Part shown: positions 36,963 to 48,227 of the stretch, piece by piece
Position numbering within the stretch: position 1 is the stretch's first letter
Layout: each line of letters begins with the position of its first letter
NCBI GenBank assembly: GCA_030490835.1
Contig: CM059977.1
Span: 25,091,335 to 25,155,334 of the forward strand
Reading direction: 5' to 3'
Source of the DNA: Annona cherimola
Taxonomy: Eukaryota > Streptophyta > Magnoliopsida > Magnoliales > Annonaceae
Length of the DNA: 64,000 nucleotides
Notes under the pieces: model-generated
What the model saw: only the letters and a program-made list of their open reading frames with translations
What the model was told of the DNA's origin: nothing
Database searches by the model: none
Made by a program: the position numbers and the translations under genes

Positions 36963-39212
36963 CTCGTATTAATTGGTGAAAATCCATTGAGTCAAAATTA
37001 GAAATGTGTATTCTATGTCAAAAAAAAATAAAAATAGAAATATGTACTTTTGGAAGGGGAAAAAAACAAACAAACAAACTAGGAAGGATTTCTCAAAAAC
37101 GACAAAGAGAAACATGTTTCTAGAGAAGAATTTGAAGGGCATTTTGAAATTTCGACTTGCAATGGATGCCCTAAATATGCTGCATTTGACATAAATCTGT
37201 AACTGTTTTACCTGCATCATATAAGTTCAGCAAGCTGCATTTACATGCATTGCAAGTACTATACATGATCATCCATTCTCACAATTCATAGACTGCTGCC
37301 TGCCATTTGTGTGTTTTAGCCTTTCAGGCCTTCCAAATCCATCCCTGTTTTGCAAAAAAGGAATGACTTCCAAAAACAATCATCTCCGCCCACTTCCCCT
37401 CTTGCAGTGATCCCGGTGCCCAGCCACTGCCTAGAATTTGTGCCAATCCAATAATGAATACAACCATGACAATTGATGTAGCTCCCACATACCATTCAAG
37501 GATAAGAAAGTATGTATTTGGATACACTTTTTAAAAGCTACACGGTTTACAAGCCTTCTAACATAAATGAAAATTAATCAGTATGCTTATGAGTACCCTG
37601 AACAAGCCATATGGATGCTTGAGAGTATACCTACTTGAATTTGAAAAGGCATCTAGGACAAGAAAAAAATTTTCATAAGTGATATTTACACTCATTATCC
37701 ATTTGAAGGAATATTCTATCTAAATTCCTCATATGCATTTAGTCTAATCGTATGTTTTTATCTGTTTGTTGCATTTCCTGCTCAAACCAGGCAACCAAAA
37801 ATGGATCCATGTGAAGAAATTTTTTTAAAAAAAAAGAAAAAGAATCCATATGTAACAATCAAAAAAAAAAAAAATCCATATGCGAAGATACTTGTGTTGT
37901 TCAAGAATTTCTAATAGACTATTCCAAGCACCCAGGGGATGTTTCTCCATCTTAACTTAAGGAGGCCCTTACTAAGCTTGGTAGTTAATTACCTTTATTT
38001 TTGCTTCATTTGTGAACAAGCTGAATAGATACAAATACACAGGAATCAGCTAAAGTGCAGCAGTACTGATGATGTTATCTCACCACAAGCCAAAGCCATA
38101 TACAAATGATTTAAGATGCATCACAACTCATCCAAAGTGCCAATTGAAATATGACAATCAGTTTGTTTTCGGTTTCACATCATTTCAGAAGAACAAGTTC
38201 AGTGTTCATTCAACGTTCTTTATTTCTTACTGGAGAACAGGCAAATGCAACTGAAAGGTCGAGCAGAACAACAAGGTCTAGACAAACCCATTCACTATCC
38301 TTGGAAATATCACTTTCAGAATAGCCAAATAAAACTACAAAACTGTTGTCCCAAGTGTCATATCAAGTCCTGATCGTAACCGTAGCGCATCATACCGAAC
38401 AACAAGCTGAAACGCTGAAAACTAGAATTTTATGGGAATCCAGTAAAATAAATGAGCTGTTTCCTTTGAAGAGCCATAAATGATTTGTCTTGCTCATCAG
38501 ATACCATCTCCACACAAGATTTTACCAAAAGGACATCCAATACTCAAGAAAAAACTGACCACACGTATGATAACTACAGAAATGATTTTGCGAAATAGAC
38601 CCTGTGAGTATGCATAAGTGCTAAAGATTTGAAACTTCAGAGGACTATTTAGCAAAATGAGAAAGTGTAGGAGCCAAAAGTAATTATGCATACTGTAGGG
38701 TCTATTTTGTAAAAACTCCTTCACCATGTAAACTTCGATGCCTGCATGTTGCCCTGCTGCCATCCTGAGTTAAAGGACCTCGGTGAACCACCCACAATCA
38801 ATTTCAAATACAAAAAATTTTCCCTCACCATCTAATCACATTTGGGTATTTTAGATGAAACGTGAAGCTACTGAACCAAAGAATGTGTCTACTTCAAATG
38901 TTAACATAATGCCACTGAATTGCAGAATAAAACACCATCAAATGCAGCAATCCGGTTATTGACTTGTGCTTTAATAACTAGGTTTGACAGAATTGATTAT
39001 AATCAAGTAAATGGTTAGACGAGATACGCACAGCAATGAAAAGCTTTAAACACTCATCTCCAGAATCCCAGGAAAACTCACTCATTGCCAACAGGTTCAA
39101 GATCCAACAGCATTTGAAATTTGACTTGTTTGGAGATGAAGAATAAATTACATAATGCATAGAGTGTTACAAAAGATACTCCAACCTTCCAAGTAAAATC
39201 CTGCCAAGTGGT
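36963..39212. other. Intergenic DNA between RabGDI relic and PAS2-type gene
   Basis: No gene is supported. Minus-strand frames at 37324-37527 and 38497-38763 show no recognised domain; part of this span may be 3' UTR of the downstream minus-strand gene. It includes the small inverted-repeat element at 38591-38709. Confidence 0.4.
38591..38709. repeat. Small inverted-repeat element, ~120 bp
   Basis: The left arm 'gaaatagaccctgtgagtat' (from 38592) and right arm (to 38709) are reverse complements over about 26 bases with a few mismatches. Both contain AAATAGACCCT and GTATGCATAA. The interior is unique. It resembles a tiny MITE; target duplications are not clear. Confidence 0.5.
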
Positions 39213-42200
39213 TTACTCTCTCTTAGATTTGGAGAGAGCTTTCTTTCTTTGCCCAAGCATATATGTGTACATGTGTGGGCTTCCTGAAAAAATCCAACAA
39301 CATAAATGGTTAATTATTGATTTCAGCAAATGCAGACCTGACATTACCAATCACATTCATCAAGTGCTAAGGTAAAGGTTCATGCCTGGTACGTAGATTC
39401 CAAGGGCCAAGATTGAAGCATAGAAGTAATCAAATGAGAAGTTCCATTTGTTTGGCATCCTTATGCAGTACTTGTCAGACTTCTGCAAAAATCTCAAGCA
39501 GAATATAATTATCAAGAAGATCGAGTACTCAAAGGAACACTGTTTTAATCTCTGGAACAACCAGGGCAGTTAAAATGCAGTAGAATGCACCCAGAAAAAG
39601 AAAAGGCGTATCTTGCAAAGACAATTGCCGAACCTATATAATTCAGGCAGTTCATCTAGCCAACAGCATGTTTGTGATTGGCAATAAGGCAAGTTTAATA
39701 CGTTGCAACAAAAAATTTAACCAAAATAATAATAATAATAACAATAAGTTTTACCCATGGTCTCAGCAAATGAAAAGCTCAACTTGCAGGAAATGAAACA
39801 GCCAAAAAATGAAATAATAGACTCAAGAGTCACAAGATGCAGTCACAAGAAGCATACAGCATCAGATGCTACTGATTCTAGCCAACAGGAAATCAATGGT
39901 TTCAGTTTGTTTCTTCCTTCCTCTTTTGGACATTGATACAAAATTCATTATTCAGGAACCACTCAGATAAAACCAAGATTATTACCTTGATAAATGGCAA
40001 GGCTGTATAAATTAGACCAACCTCACTGGTGATGCCCGATGGGTACAATACTAAAAATGTGCTATACCTGCAGAAGTTTACTGCCACAAAATTAAATATT
40101 TTCGCCAAAAACCAGTGATAATTAAAATTGTTGGAATAAGCCATACCTGAGCCACAAGAGCCAGGAAGGTGCAAATCCAAGTGCTTCCTTCACACCAAAG
40201 AATGAATACCGAATAATCTGAAAAGAAAATAGTCAGAGAATGCTCAATTCATATGAAGAAAAAAAACTATGCTACTTTCCTCACATCATACATATATTAT
40301 GGTATATAGCTAGAGTATCATCAATTCACACGAAGAAATGAAATTAAATTCTGGTACTGGGTTCAAAACCAGACTGGGGCATTAGCCTCCATCCAAGCCA
40401 ACCAAAAAAAAAAAAAAAGGAAATGAGATTAACTTCTTATCACAGAAATGGTAACCAAGTTGACAAAAACCATATTATGAAAAGTTCATCCATGAAAAAG
40501 ATGCCATAATAGACACATAGTTCTAATAATTCAGTGAAAAATAAATTCAACTAAATGTTAAAATTAAACTTTCATGACATGATGATTCATAATAAATCAA
40601 GTTAGACACATGGTTCTAATAATTCAGTGAAAAAGATATCATGATAGACAAATGGTTCTAATAATTCAGTGAAGAATTAATACAAATAAATGTCAAAAAT
40701 TGAAATTTCATGGATGTGATGATTCATAGTAAAATCAAGTTAGAAAAAATACCTCTGTGATAGACCAGCTGATCACCAAAGAGCTAACTAGAATGTGGTT
40801 TCGCGTCTGGGGACAAAATTGCCATCAGTTAGCAAAATTTGACAACTATCTGTAAAATCATACAGGCATGAAAATCAATGTTTATCAAATGGAAAACCAT
40901 ACCTCTGGGAAACTCCATAAAATACCCCATGTTATGTAGAGTCTAGAACCAATTTGTGGTAGGGTGGCAGATACCGGAGATCTCACCAGACCTAAGAATG
41001 AAAATTACGTTTTGTACCAGGTTATAATATATTTTGCAAGCTGATTGTTACATAAAGGAAGTAGTAAATCTAATTTCTAACAAAAGCAAAACAGTCCTAC
41101 AGTTCAAAGAGATCAACAAATACAAACTGCAGAGGCTTTCTTATTGGACCAGTATTTTGCATGTGTCATCCACTTTTAAGTGAGGTCAAGACAGCTTGGC
41201 TAGTTGTGATAATAAAAAATAAAAAAATAAAAAAAGACAGCCTGCTAGATGATCCCACAATGAAAAGGTGACACAAATCGAAATATCCCCACAATAGTCC
41301 CAGACAGGCATTTTATTCTCAAGCAACTTGGGAAGATCATGCACATGCACTTGGCATTAGTCGCAAACAGGAAAGAATCCATGGGGATTGATCAAAGGGC
41401 TTCTTCTATCGTTAGCATCAAAACAAGAAAATGAAGAAAGAAAGTATTCAAGTTTAAACTTGCAAATATTTAAATTATATATTTATCAGGAATGATACCA
41501 GAAGGCAGAGTATCACATACCTACAAGGCCGTGGAGTATCTGCATGAAAGAAAAAAACAGTGAGTTACTGTGAAGAAAAAACACACATACTAAAAAATTG
41601 AAGGAATTGATCTTCTAAAATTTTTATGTAAGGAAAGAAAGGGGGTGCTTGAATCTAAAGGAGAATTTCCGGTTGGCTTGAACATTTGGATGAGCCATTT
41701 TCACGACAGAAATTGAAATGAGAAAATTTGAAAATTCTCAGTTCAGAAAATTAAAGGGTCATTCTAGAAGGATGGTAAGACTATCGAAGTGGTTGATCTC
41801 AACCACCGAAAGGGTCTGCTGAGCTCTTCCCATGACAACTGGAAAAAAAAATAAAAAAATACGGCCTCTCTATCAATAAGAATCTCAGTTCATCAATTTC
41901 CCGTGGTGCTATTCTGACAGGTTAAAGAGTAATCTGATCAGTGTAAATTTTTGCATGGAGTTTAATGAATCGTGAGCTGGACCTAAATCGCACTCGGTAT
42001 CCAACCATCGAAATTCTCCTTTCTCCAAGCAAAGCAAGTTGCATTATACCCACCGTCAATTCAACTCTGAAACTTAAAAATTGAGTGTTTCGAAACTTAA
42101 TTAACACATTCAGTAGAAATAACAGCTCCAAGGGAGGGAGAGAAAAAAAAAAAAAAAAAAGGAACAAGAAAAAAAAATTCAGTCTCCTTCCAAAAAGAAA

Positions 42201-42589
42201 AGAAGATAACGACGAATACCTCCATCACCGCAGCTGTCTGTGCGAGCTGCAGAGGCTTCTCAACCGCATCATATACCTTCTCATGCCCTGATTCCTGCAA
42301 AGTCTTCACCGCAAAATACAAAACCTGCGCCCTGTAACATCAACACTCGAACTTCAGAAACTGAAACGATAAATGGAACTCATCAAAACACCGAACTCAA
42401 ATCCAAACGAACAAAGCCGAGGGAAATCCAACATGAATAACTAATTCCTGCTTCAAAAATCGAATCTTGACCTTGGAAAACACCATTAGCTAGATTCAAG
42501 ACCTTGATTCGGACTTACCAGCCGTAGAAGACGGCCCAGTTGTAGATGGAGAGATAGACCCGCCGAAGCGTAGACAAGAAGCCTGCCAT
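39213..42589 (-). CDS. PAS2: Very-long-chain (3R)-3-hydroxyacyl-CoA dehydratase, PASTICCINO2/HACD type
   Basis: Third enzyme of the ER fatty-acid elongase: it removes water from (3R)-3-hydroxyacyl-CoA to give trans-2-enoyl-CoA in very-long-chain fatty-acid synthesis. Nine exons (minus strand, 5' to 3'): 42519-42589, 42220-42331, 41521-41539, 40903-40991, 40753-40806, 40147-40217, 39986-40067, 39386-39482, 39213-39283. They total 666 bases, 221 residues, the same length as Arabidopsis PAS2. The protein starts MAGFLSTLRRVYLSIYNW and carries the family block QLAQTAAVMEILHGL. The catalytic Tyr and Glu are Tyr147 and Glu154 in LYPSGITSEVG, the seven-residue spacing of the family. Several hydrophobic segments fit a multi-pass ER protein; the C-terminus is lysine-rich (SKSKRE), as expected for ER retention. 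All introns are GT-AG except the last, which is GC-AG. One exon is only 19 bases. No breaks seen. Confidence 0.93.
40502..40741. repeat. Tandem duplication inside a PAS2 intron
   Basis: A unit of about 105-140 bp is repeated between exons 5 and 6. 'ggttctaataattcagtga' occurs three times (about 40519 with one base change, 40611, 40653), and 'gatgattcata' plus 'aatcaagtta' close two of the units. It ends about 10 bases from the splice donor of exon 5. Confidence 0.7.
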
Positions 42590-43189
42590 TGCTGCAGCAG
42601 GTCGGAGATTCCCGAGGCCTGCGGCAGATCTAGGGATTCGTTTTTATAGAGTGACGGAGGAATGGGAGAGGATTCATGGCGGGGATTGAGATGGAGGGCT
42701 GAGATTGGACGTCAGATCGGGGACGACTGATGTGGACGGCTGAAATTGAGGGGCGGAGCGAGCAGAGCATGCATTGAGTATTTTAGGTGGGAGCAGATCA
42801 ACCAACTTCCAGCTTGCTTAAATGTTCCCCGCCTCCCCGCTCAACGGCCCCGAGCTTCCATTTCAGGCGCGAGTACGAGGACCGTCGTACTCGCTCCCTC
42901 ATTTTCCCCATTCTGCCCAATGATTCATTAAAAAACGGTTATTTTTTGTACGTTTATCTTTACTATTGTTATATCAAATTGGAGCAACTGGTAAACTGCT
43001 TTAGGTAAGCTCTCTCCATGCTTTGCTAAAAACAATTTACATCTTAACAGTTTTTTTTTTCATTTTTACTTTTGTATTTTAATAATTTTCTCATAAAATT
43101 ATCTTTTTTTTTTTATTTTACTCTTATCATATCACGAGAGTTGAACATTTGTGTCCAATTGTAAACGGCAACCACTTCTAACTAGGCAA
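42590..43189. promoter_or_regulatory. Upstream region of the PAS2-type gene
   Basis: The 300 bases 5' of the PAS2 start codon (read on the minus strand) are much richer in G and C and in CpG than the flanks. This is consistent with a leader and TATA-less plant promoter. No defined factor site is claimed. Confidence 0.35.
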
Positions 43190-43440
43190 AAATTATAATT
43201 TTTTATACTTGTTAATTTAGATGCATTTAATTCATAAACTAAATTTTATCATTTTCAAATATATATTTTTTGAATTTTAAATATAAGATATTGCCACCAC
43301 TTTAACTTGTTAAAATGGCCATAATATAATGATGTTTAAAATTCAAAAAATATGTAAATATATCTTAAAAAATGAAAATTTTGATTTATATATTATATAC
43401 ACTCATATTTATAATTTCCTAAAATTTTTTAAAAAAGTAA
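43190..43440. repeat. R2 hairpin repeat
   Basis: The left side 'ttgttaatttagatgcattt' and 'ataaactaaattttatcatt' is answered on the right by 'aatgaaaattttgatttata'. Shared R2 words are present. Non-coding. Confidence 0.45.
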
Positions 43441-43974
43441 TGCAACTTGCTATCGCTCACAAACGATCATCATCCCTCAAACATACTATTTCTGCATTTT
43501 TTTAAAAATATTATTTTTCTACTTTCCTCCCAGTTTTTATTACCGATTACCAAGCGAAAGTAGCAAACCTTTAACTTGAAAATGATCAAAACACTAATTT
43601 TAATTTTTAACAGGTAACGCGGGCATTGCGGTTTGCGAGTTGCTTTTAGCTGGGCACGTGAGTCCCATGGTAGAATGACCTTCGTTCTGCGAGTTGCTTT
43701 TAGCAAGGAAACGTGAGTTCAGCCACATGGTTGCACTTGACATGAAACATGCGGATAGCGCGTGCATTTTTAGTATCGAAGGCAAACCAAAATTTGTTTT
43801 AATTTATTAAATAACATGCTATGTTGGTTTAATTGGTTGTGCGTGTTTTATGCACTAGGACATTTTGCATTCATGCCTGCAAAAGGTAAATTATAAATTA
43901 TTTTTTATCATGGCCGCGACTCAAAAAAAAATTTTCAAACATGACAATAATATTTATTGTATTTGGAGATACGT
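43441..43974. other. Intergenic DNA with a short direct repeat
   Basis: 'tgcgagttgcttttagc' occurs at 43634-43650 and 43688-43704. The open frames at 43470-43785 on the minus strand only translate this duplication and are not supported as genes. Confidence 0.4.
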
Positions 43975-44530
43975 CTGTGAAACTTTCACTATGAAACTCT
44001 CTTTTCTTTAACATTTGAAAAATTCACTTCATCTATTATATTTATCAACATTTATATTATTTTTATAAAAAATATAAAATATTATATTTAATATCGTTTA
44101 TATTATTAGAAAAACTCTTTCATTTGTTTTATATTACAGCATATGAGTCATATCTACAAACATATATAATCGGTGAAATAAAATGATTTAATACAAATAT
44201 GAATTTTTAAATAGTATTTTCAATATTTAAACCATCTAAAATATCATTACTATGTGGACTTAAGCATTCTCCTTACCTTTTATAAAGTATTACTATATTT
44301 TAATACATACGCCAATGGATTTAAGTATTTTTCCTAATTTACACATAAATGTACTTATTTTTGAGCAAGTATGACTTATGCATATATTGAATTTGGATAA
44401 AATTTGTTCACTTAATTAAACAAATTATGTTAAATACAATAAATTAATTAAATTTTATATAAATTATCAACATTTTAAAATTAGAGGAGATTTCATGAAA
44501 TTACTTTTACGAAACCTCATTTTATAGAAG
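43975..44530. repeat. R1 MITE copy, longest version
   Basis: Carries the R1 order: 'ttcacttcatctattatatt', 'tatttaaaccatctaaaata', 'tcattactatgtggact', 'tgagcaagtatgacttatgc', 'gttaaatacaataaatt'. An extra segment near 44060-44130 repeats left-arm words. Non-coding. Confidence 0.6.
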
Positions 44531-45279
44531 CACTCTCAAATTGTGTCCATGCCAAAAAAAATTTTAGATTGTCAAAATACTCTCATACCATATCTTTCTG
44601 AAATACCTTTTGTTGCGGTGGCTTCTACATAATTAAGGGTTTGCACATTGACAAATCATGTTAAAATTGAGTAAAAGAACCCACTTAGTACATATCTAAA
44701 GGTATTTGCATCCAGCTTCATGTTCAAGAGGTTGTTGGGTTGGATTTGAATTCGCTAGGAATGGTAAAAAATTTTAAAAAGTAAAAAAAATTACATGATA
44801 TTAGATGAGTAATAATGAGGAATAAACAAAATAAATTCAAAATAGATAGGATAACTATATAAAAAGTGTGAAAAATGATGGTACTCAGGTAATTAAAATA
44901 TCAAATTCTACCTAAAGATATATAGGAGTGGTAAAAAAAATTTACCTTTTACCTATTGGCGGAGGGACTCATAATTTGAAATTTAAAAAATTGGGTTGTT
45001 GTGGTAGGAGTATCTCCTATGATATATATATATATATAAGATATGAAAAATATAATGAATAGTGAAAAAATAAAATTATTATATATTGAGTGAGGTCAAC
45101 ATTCAAAAATATCCAAATGGAAATTTCAATTTTTTTATTGTTCCATCTTGGAATCATGTTAATTAGTTCAATATTTTTTCAAGATAATTTTGATGCCATG
45201 ATGGAAATTCAATTTGTTTTTGAGTTCAATTTTCATTGACTAAAGTCTATGATTTATTTTTTTTATTTTACACCTCACA
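44531..45279. other. Intergenic DNA with an R4 piece
   Basis: R4-like sequence lies at about 44760-44950 ('aaataaattcaaaatagata' region). A short (AT)n run is at about 45024-45037. No gene. Confidence 0.35.
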
Positions 45280-45545
45280 ACTCCTTAAGGTGTGGTGATA
45301 ACTAAGGTTGGCACTTGTTCGTTATGTGCCTAGGTTCAATCTTCATTGGCTGCATTATTTGTGGTGGCATAAGTAAGAGATAGAGTTGGTGGCATTAGTC
45401 TCCCTAGATGTGTGGAAGTGTTCACCTTTTAGATAAATTTAGGAATATTATTTTTTTGAAAAAAAAAGAAATATTATTTGTGTGTTTATATATTGTAAAA
45501 AATTTTATTAGAATGTCTTTGGGATGTCCTTAATAAATTACAGAG
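45280..45545 (+). mobile_element. tRNA-derived SINE-like repeat, best copy
   Basis: An A-box-like 'aaggtgtggtgataactaag' (45287-45306) is followed about 35 bases later by the B-box-like 'taggttcaatc' (45331-45341). A body and tail shared with 12620-12905 and 24860-25060 then follow ('gtggaagtgttcacctttt', 'ttaggaatattattttt'). The internal bipartite promoter and shared tail support a SINE. Ends are approximate. Confidence 0.5.
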
Positions 45546-46496
45546 CATGAATGATTTTTGTGCACAGTGGATTTAAATTACCTTTCTTCCCGTGAATTCG
45601 AATGTCATTGCAAGTAAACTAAGATGCACAATTGTAATATAATTTGCACCATGTCACCCGCTAAGCGGTAAGAAGGACTAGGGGTGCTGCATGGATGCAA
45701 GTTTCCCACTTTCTCTTTCTCATAGTGGGAGCATTTAATCTTTTATCTTTTGTGTAAATGGTGGGATCATGTTATCTCTAGTAGGACTAGATGAGATCAT
45801 GTTATATTCTATATAAATAGTGATAGCTTATTATTATCTTCTTTTTAAGAATTATACTTATAATAGATGAAATATAATTTGTACAACCAATCAAAAAAAG
45901 TGTGATTTGTTTAGATTTGGTTTTCACACACGCAATCCAATTTGTAGCCACTTGTACGCAAATAATTAGTATTACTCACATGTATGTGCAGAATTAGTGT
46001 AAATAAAATTGTCTTGCTTTCTTTTTTATTGGTGCATTTACACATATCTCAATATTTCTTACCATAAAACTCTAAAACATTCTTACAAACTAAAGGAGGC
46101 AATCTACTCTTATTAGGAAATTTGAAAATACAACTTCACCGGTAAAACTTGGAGAGACAGCTCCGTCTATAAACCAAAGAGACACAACTCACACATAAAT
46201 GCATGAATACAAAAACCCCACCAACTCGTTTGAAATCCCGTAGTGTTATAGTAATTTTGCTTTCTTGTCCCTACTTTCCTTAATCTCCCTTCTTATTTTC
46301 CTATTTTTTATATCTTGTCCCCACCTAATCATACTTTATAAGATTTCTATTTCTTACAACTAAATTAAGCATCTCAACAAATTTTTGTCCATATTTTACT
46401 CAATTGATAAATAATAGAACACAATGTTCTTAAACTGAAGATCACAAACTCCTCTCTAAGTCAAACTTGGGACCACAGGCGTAGAAAAAAGCTTCC
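45546..46496. other. Intergenic DNA
   Basis: AT-rich unique-looking sequence. No frame, RNA or repeat family can be supported here. Confidence 0.4.
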
Positions 46497-46967
46497 GTGA
46501 GAACTTAGTAGAAACTTGATGGGAACTCTTTTGAAAATTATATTTTTAATTGATTTTTAAAAATCAAGCCATATATTATATTTAAAATATTATTTTAGCT
46601 GTTAATAATAAAATTCATAGAAATTGGATGTTAAATAAGTAAAAATTATAAATATATATATTTATCGCATAAAAATTAAATAACATAATTTTACTAAGAT
46701 AGAAAAACTTTGTTACACTTATTTAGTTTAAATACGTATATATAAAGTTCCAAATTATATAAATTATATTATATGCCTTATTTATATCTCAAACTACAGC
46801 TATTGCTGAAATTCTTATTACATTTTATTAATCTAATTCTTGTAATTTTTATTATCAACTGTTAAATTACATTTTTAATTTAATATATGGTTTGATTTTA
46901 AAAACAATAAAAAAATCGTATTTTATGAAAGAGTTCCCACTAAAGATTTCTACTGGGCAGTTCCCAC
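46497..46967. mobile_element. MITE with ~45-bp terminal inverted repeats
   Basis: The left end 'gtgagaacttagtagaaac' and 'gatgggaactctttt' are matched by the reverse complement of the right end ('gtgggaactgcccagtagaa' and 'agtgggaactctttc'). The interior is very AT-rich and non-coding. About 470 bp. No clear target duplication. Confidence 0.6.
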
Positions 46968-47289
46968 TGATTCACTAGCGCACCACCAAATCTTTTCGTT
47001 GTTTTTCCTTAGATAGCCAAAATTTATTTTCAGCACAGCCCAACATTTATTTCTCCACAGGCTATCTTATTAAAGGTTAATTTGCCAATTACGAAAGTTG
47101 ACGTGAGTTCAGTTTTGAAAGATAGCGTATTCTAAAAGCCGGTAAGCCGACGACTCAGCAAGCATGGCATGGTTAATAGCAGCAATTCATGATGATATAT
47201 TTGTACTTTTATTTATTTATTTATTTTTTCAGTGGATGTGGATGTATGCAGTGGAGTATGCTCCTATGCTCCCGGCTGGCATGCAGTGT
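46968..47289. other. Intergenic DNA
   Basis: Nothing recognisable; includes a short (ATTT)n run at about 47207-47226. Confidence 0.4.
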
Positions 47290-47600
47290 TGTATGCTATT
47301 GGGCGCATACACCTATTTTTTTTATTATTTTTTTTAAATTGTTTTCATAAACTTGTTAGCCCAAGTGTATTTAACTTATCTATCAATTTTTATTATTTTT
47401 GGAGATTTTTAGATATTTATTTTTTGATTTTTGAAAATAGTGCACTGATTTTTAAAAATAAAAAAAATATCTAAAATACTCCAAAAATAGTAAAAATTTA
47501 CGCATACATTAAATACACTTGGGCTAACAAGTTTATAAAAAAATTTTCAAAAAAAATAAAAAAATAGGTTTATGTGCTCTCAGGAGCATTAGATCACCGT
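47290..47600. repeat. R2 hairpin repeat, clearest copy
   Basis: A long inverted repeat: the left arm (about 47296-47430) has 'acttgttagcccaagtgtat' and 'attatttttggagatttt'. The right arm (about 47445-47575) has 'actccaaaaatagtaaaaat' and 'atacacttgggctaacaagt'. The loop is about 15 bases. Transcription would give a stable double-stranded stem. Non-coding. Confidence 0.75.
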
Positions 47601-48227
47601 ATGTATGTGTGATATATTTTTAAAATGCATTACCGTGATTCCGGATACGAAGGTAAGTGATAAAATTTTTAATGAAAAATGTTTTGTGTAATAATTTTAA
47701 ATTGAAATAAAATAATATAATATGACGAACGTAATGATGAAAAATAAATGAAATAAAGTTAAAACAGATAAATTAATTAATTAAACATTTATATATAAAT
47801 AATTAAAAGGTAAAATAGTCGCACGGAAAGATACAGGATACTGTGAAATGATCACCTTTGAAGAATAGTTTGAAAACTTGCTGGCGAATCAACAATTATT
47901 GTTTAAAACCTGTAAAAACTGCGTGTGATACAACACGTCCATGGGTTAGAAGATTCTGAGCTGGAGTACGATCCGCCTAATTTCTCGTATTAAGGAAACT
48001 CGGGCCGAGCATCGAATGTGTTTCCTCTCCGTCCGTCCGACACCACCCCCGCCGGAGTCCGCATCCAAAGCCTAAGCTCTCCCCGCCGTCCGACGCGACG
48101 GGCGACTGATTATTCCTCTGCCGTCGCAGCCTCTTGTTCTTCAGTTTCTCCCGTCTTTTCCTTTCGCGATTCCATTCCGCGAGTTCGTGCCTCGAATCTC
48201 TGGTGAGTTTCTTCGCTTCTTTCGACG
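47601..48227. promoter_or_regulatory. Upstream region and leader of the SUMO protease gene
   Basis: 47630-47830 is an R4-like AT-rich piece. From about 47990 the sequence turns sharply CpG- and C-rich up to the start codon at 48228, typical of a plant promoter and leader. Minus-strand open frames in this block are GC-skew shadows. No TATA box is evident. Confidence 0.4.

Noticed and set aside
42085..42440. Plus-strand open frames opposite PAS2 exon 2
   Set aside because: They are antisense to a well-supported exon and include a poly-A translation.
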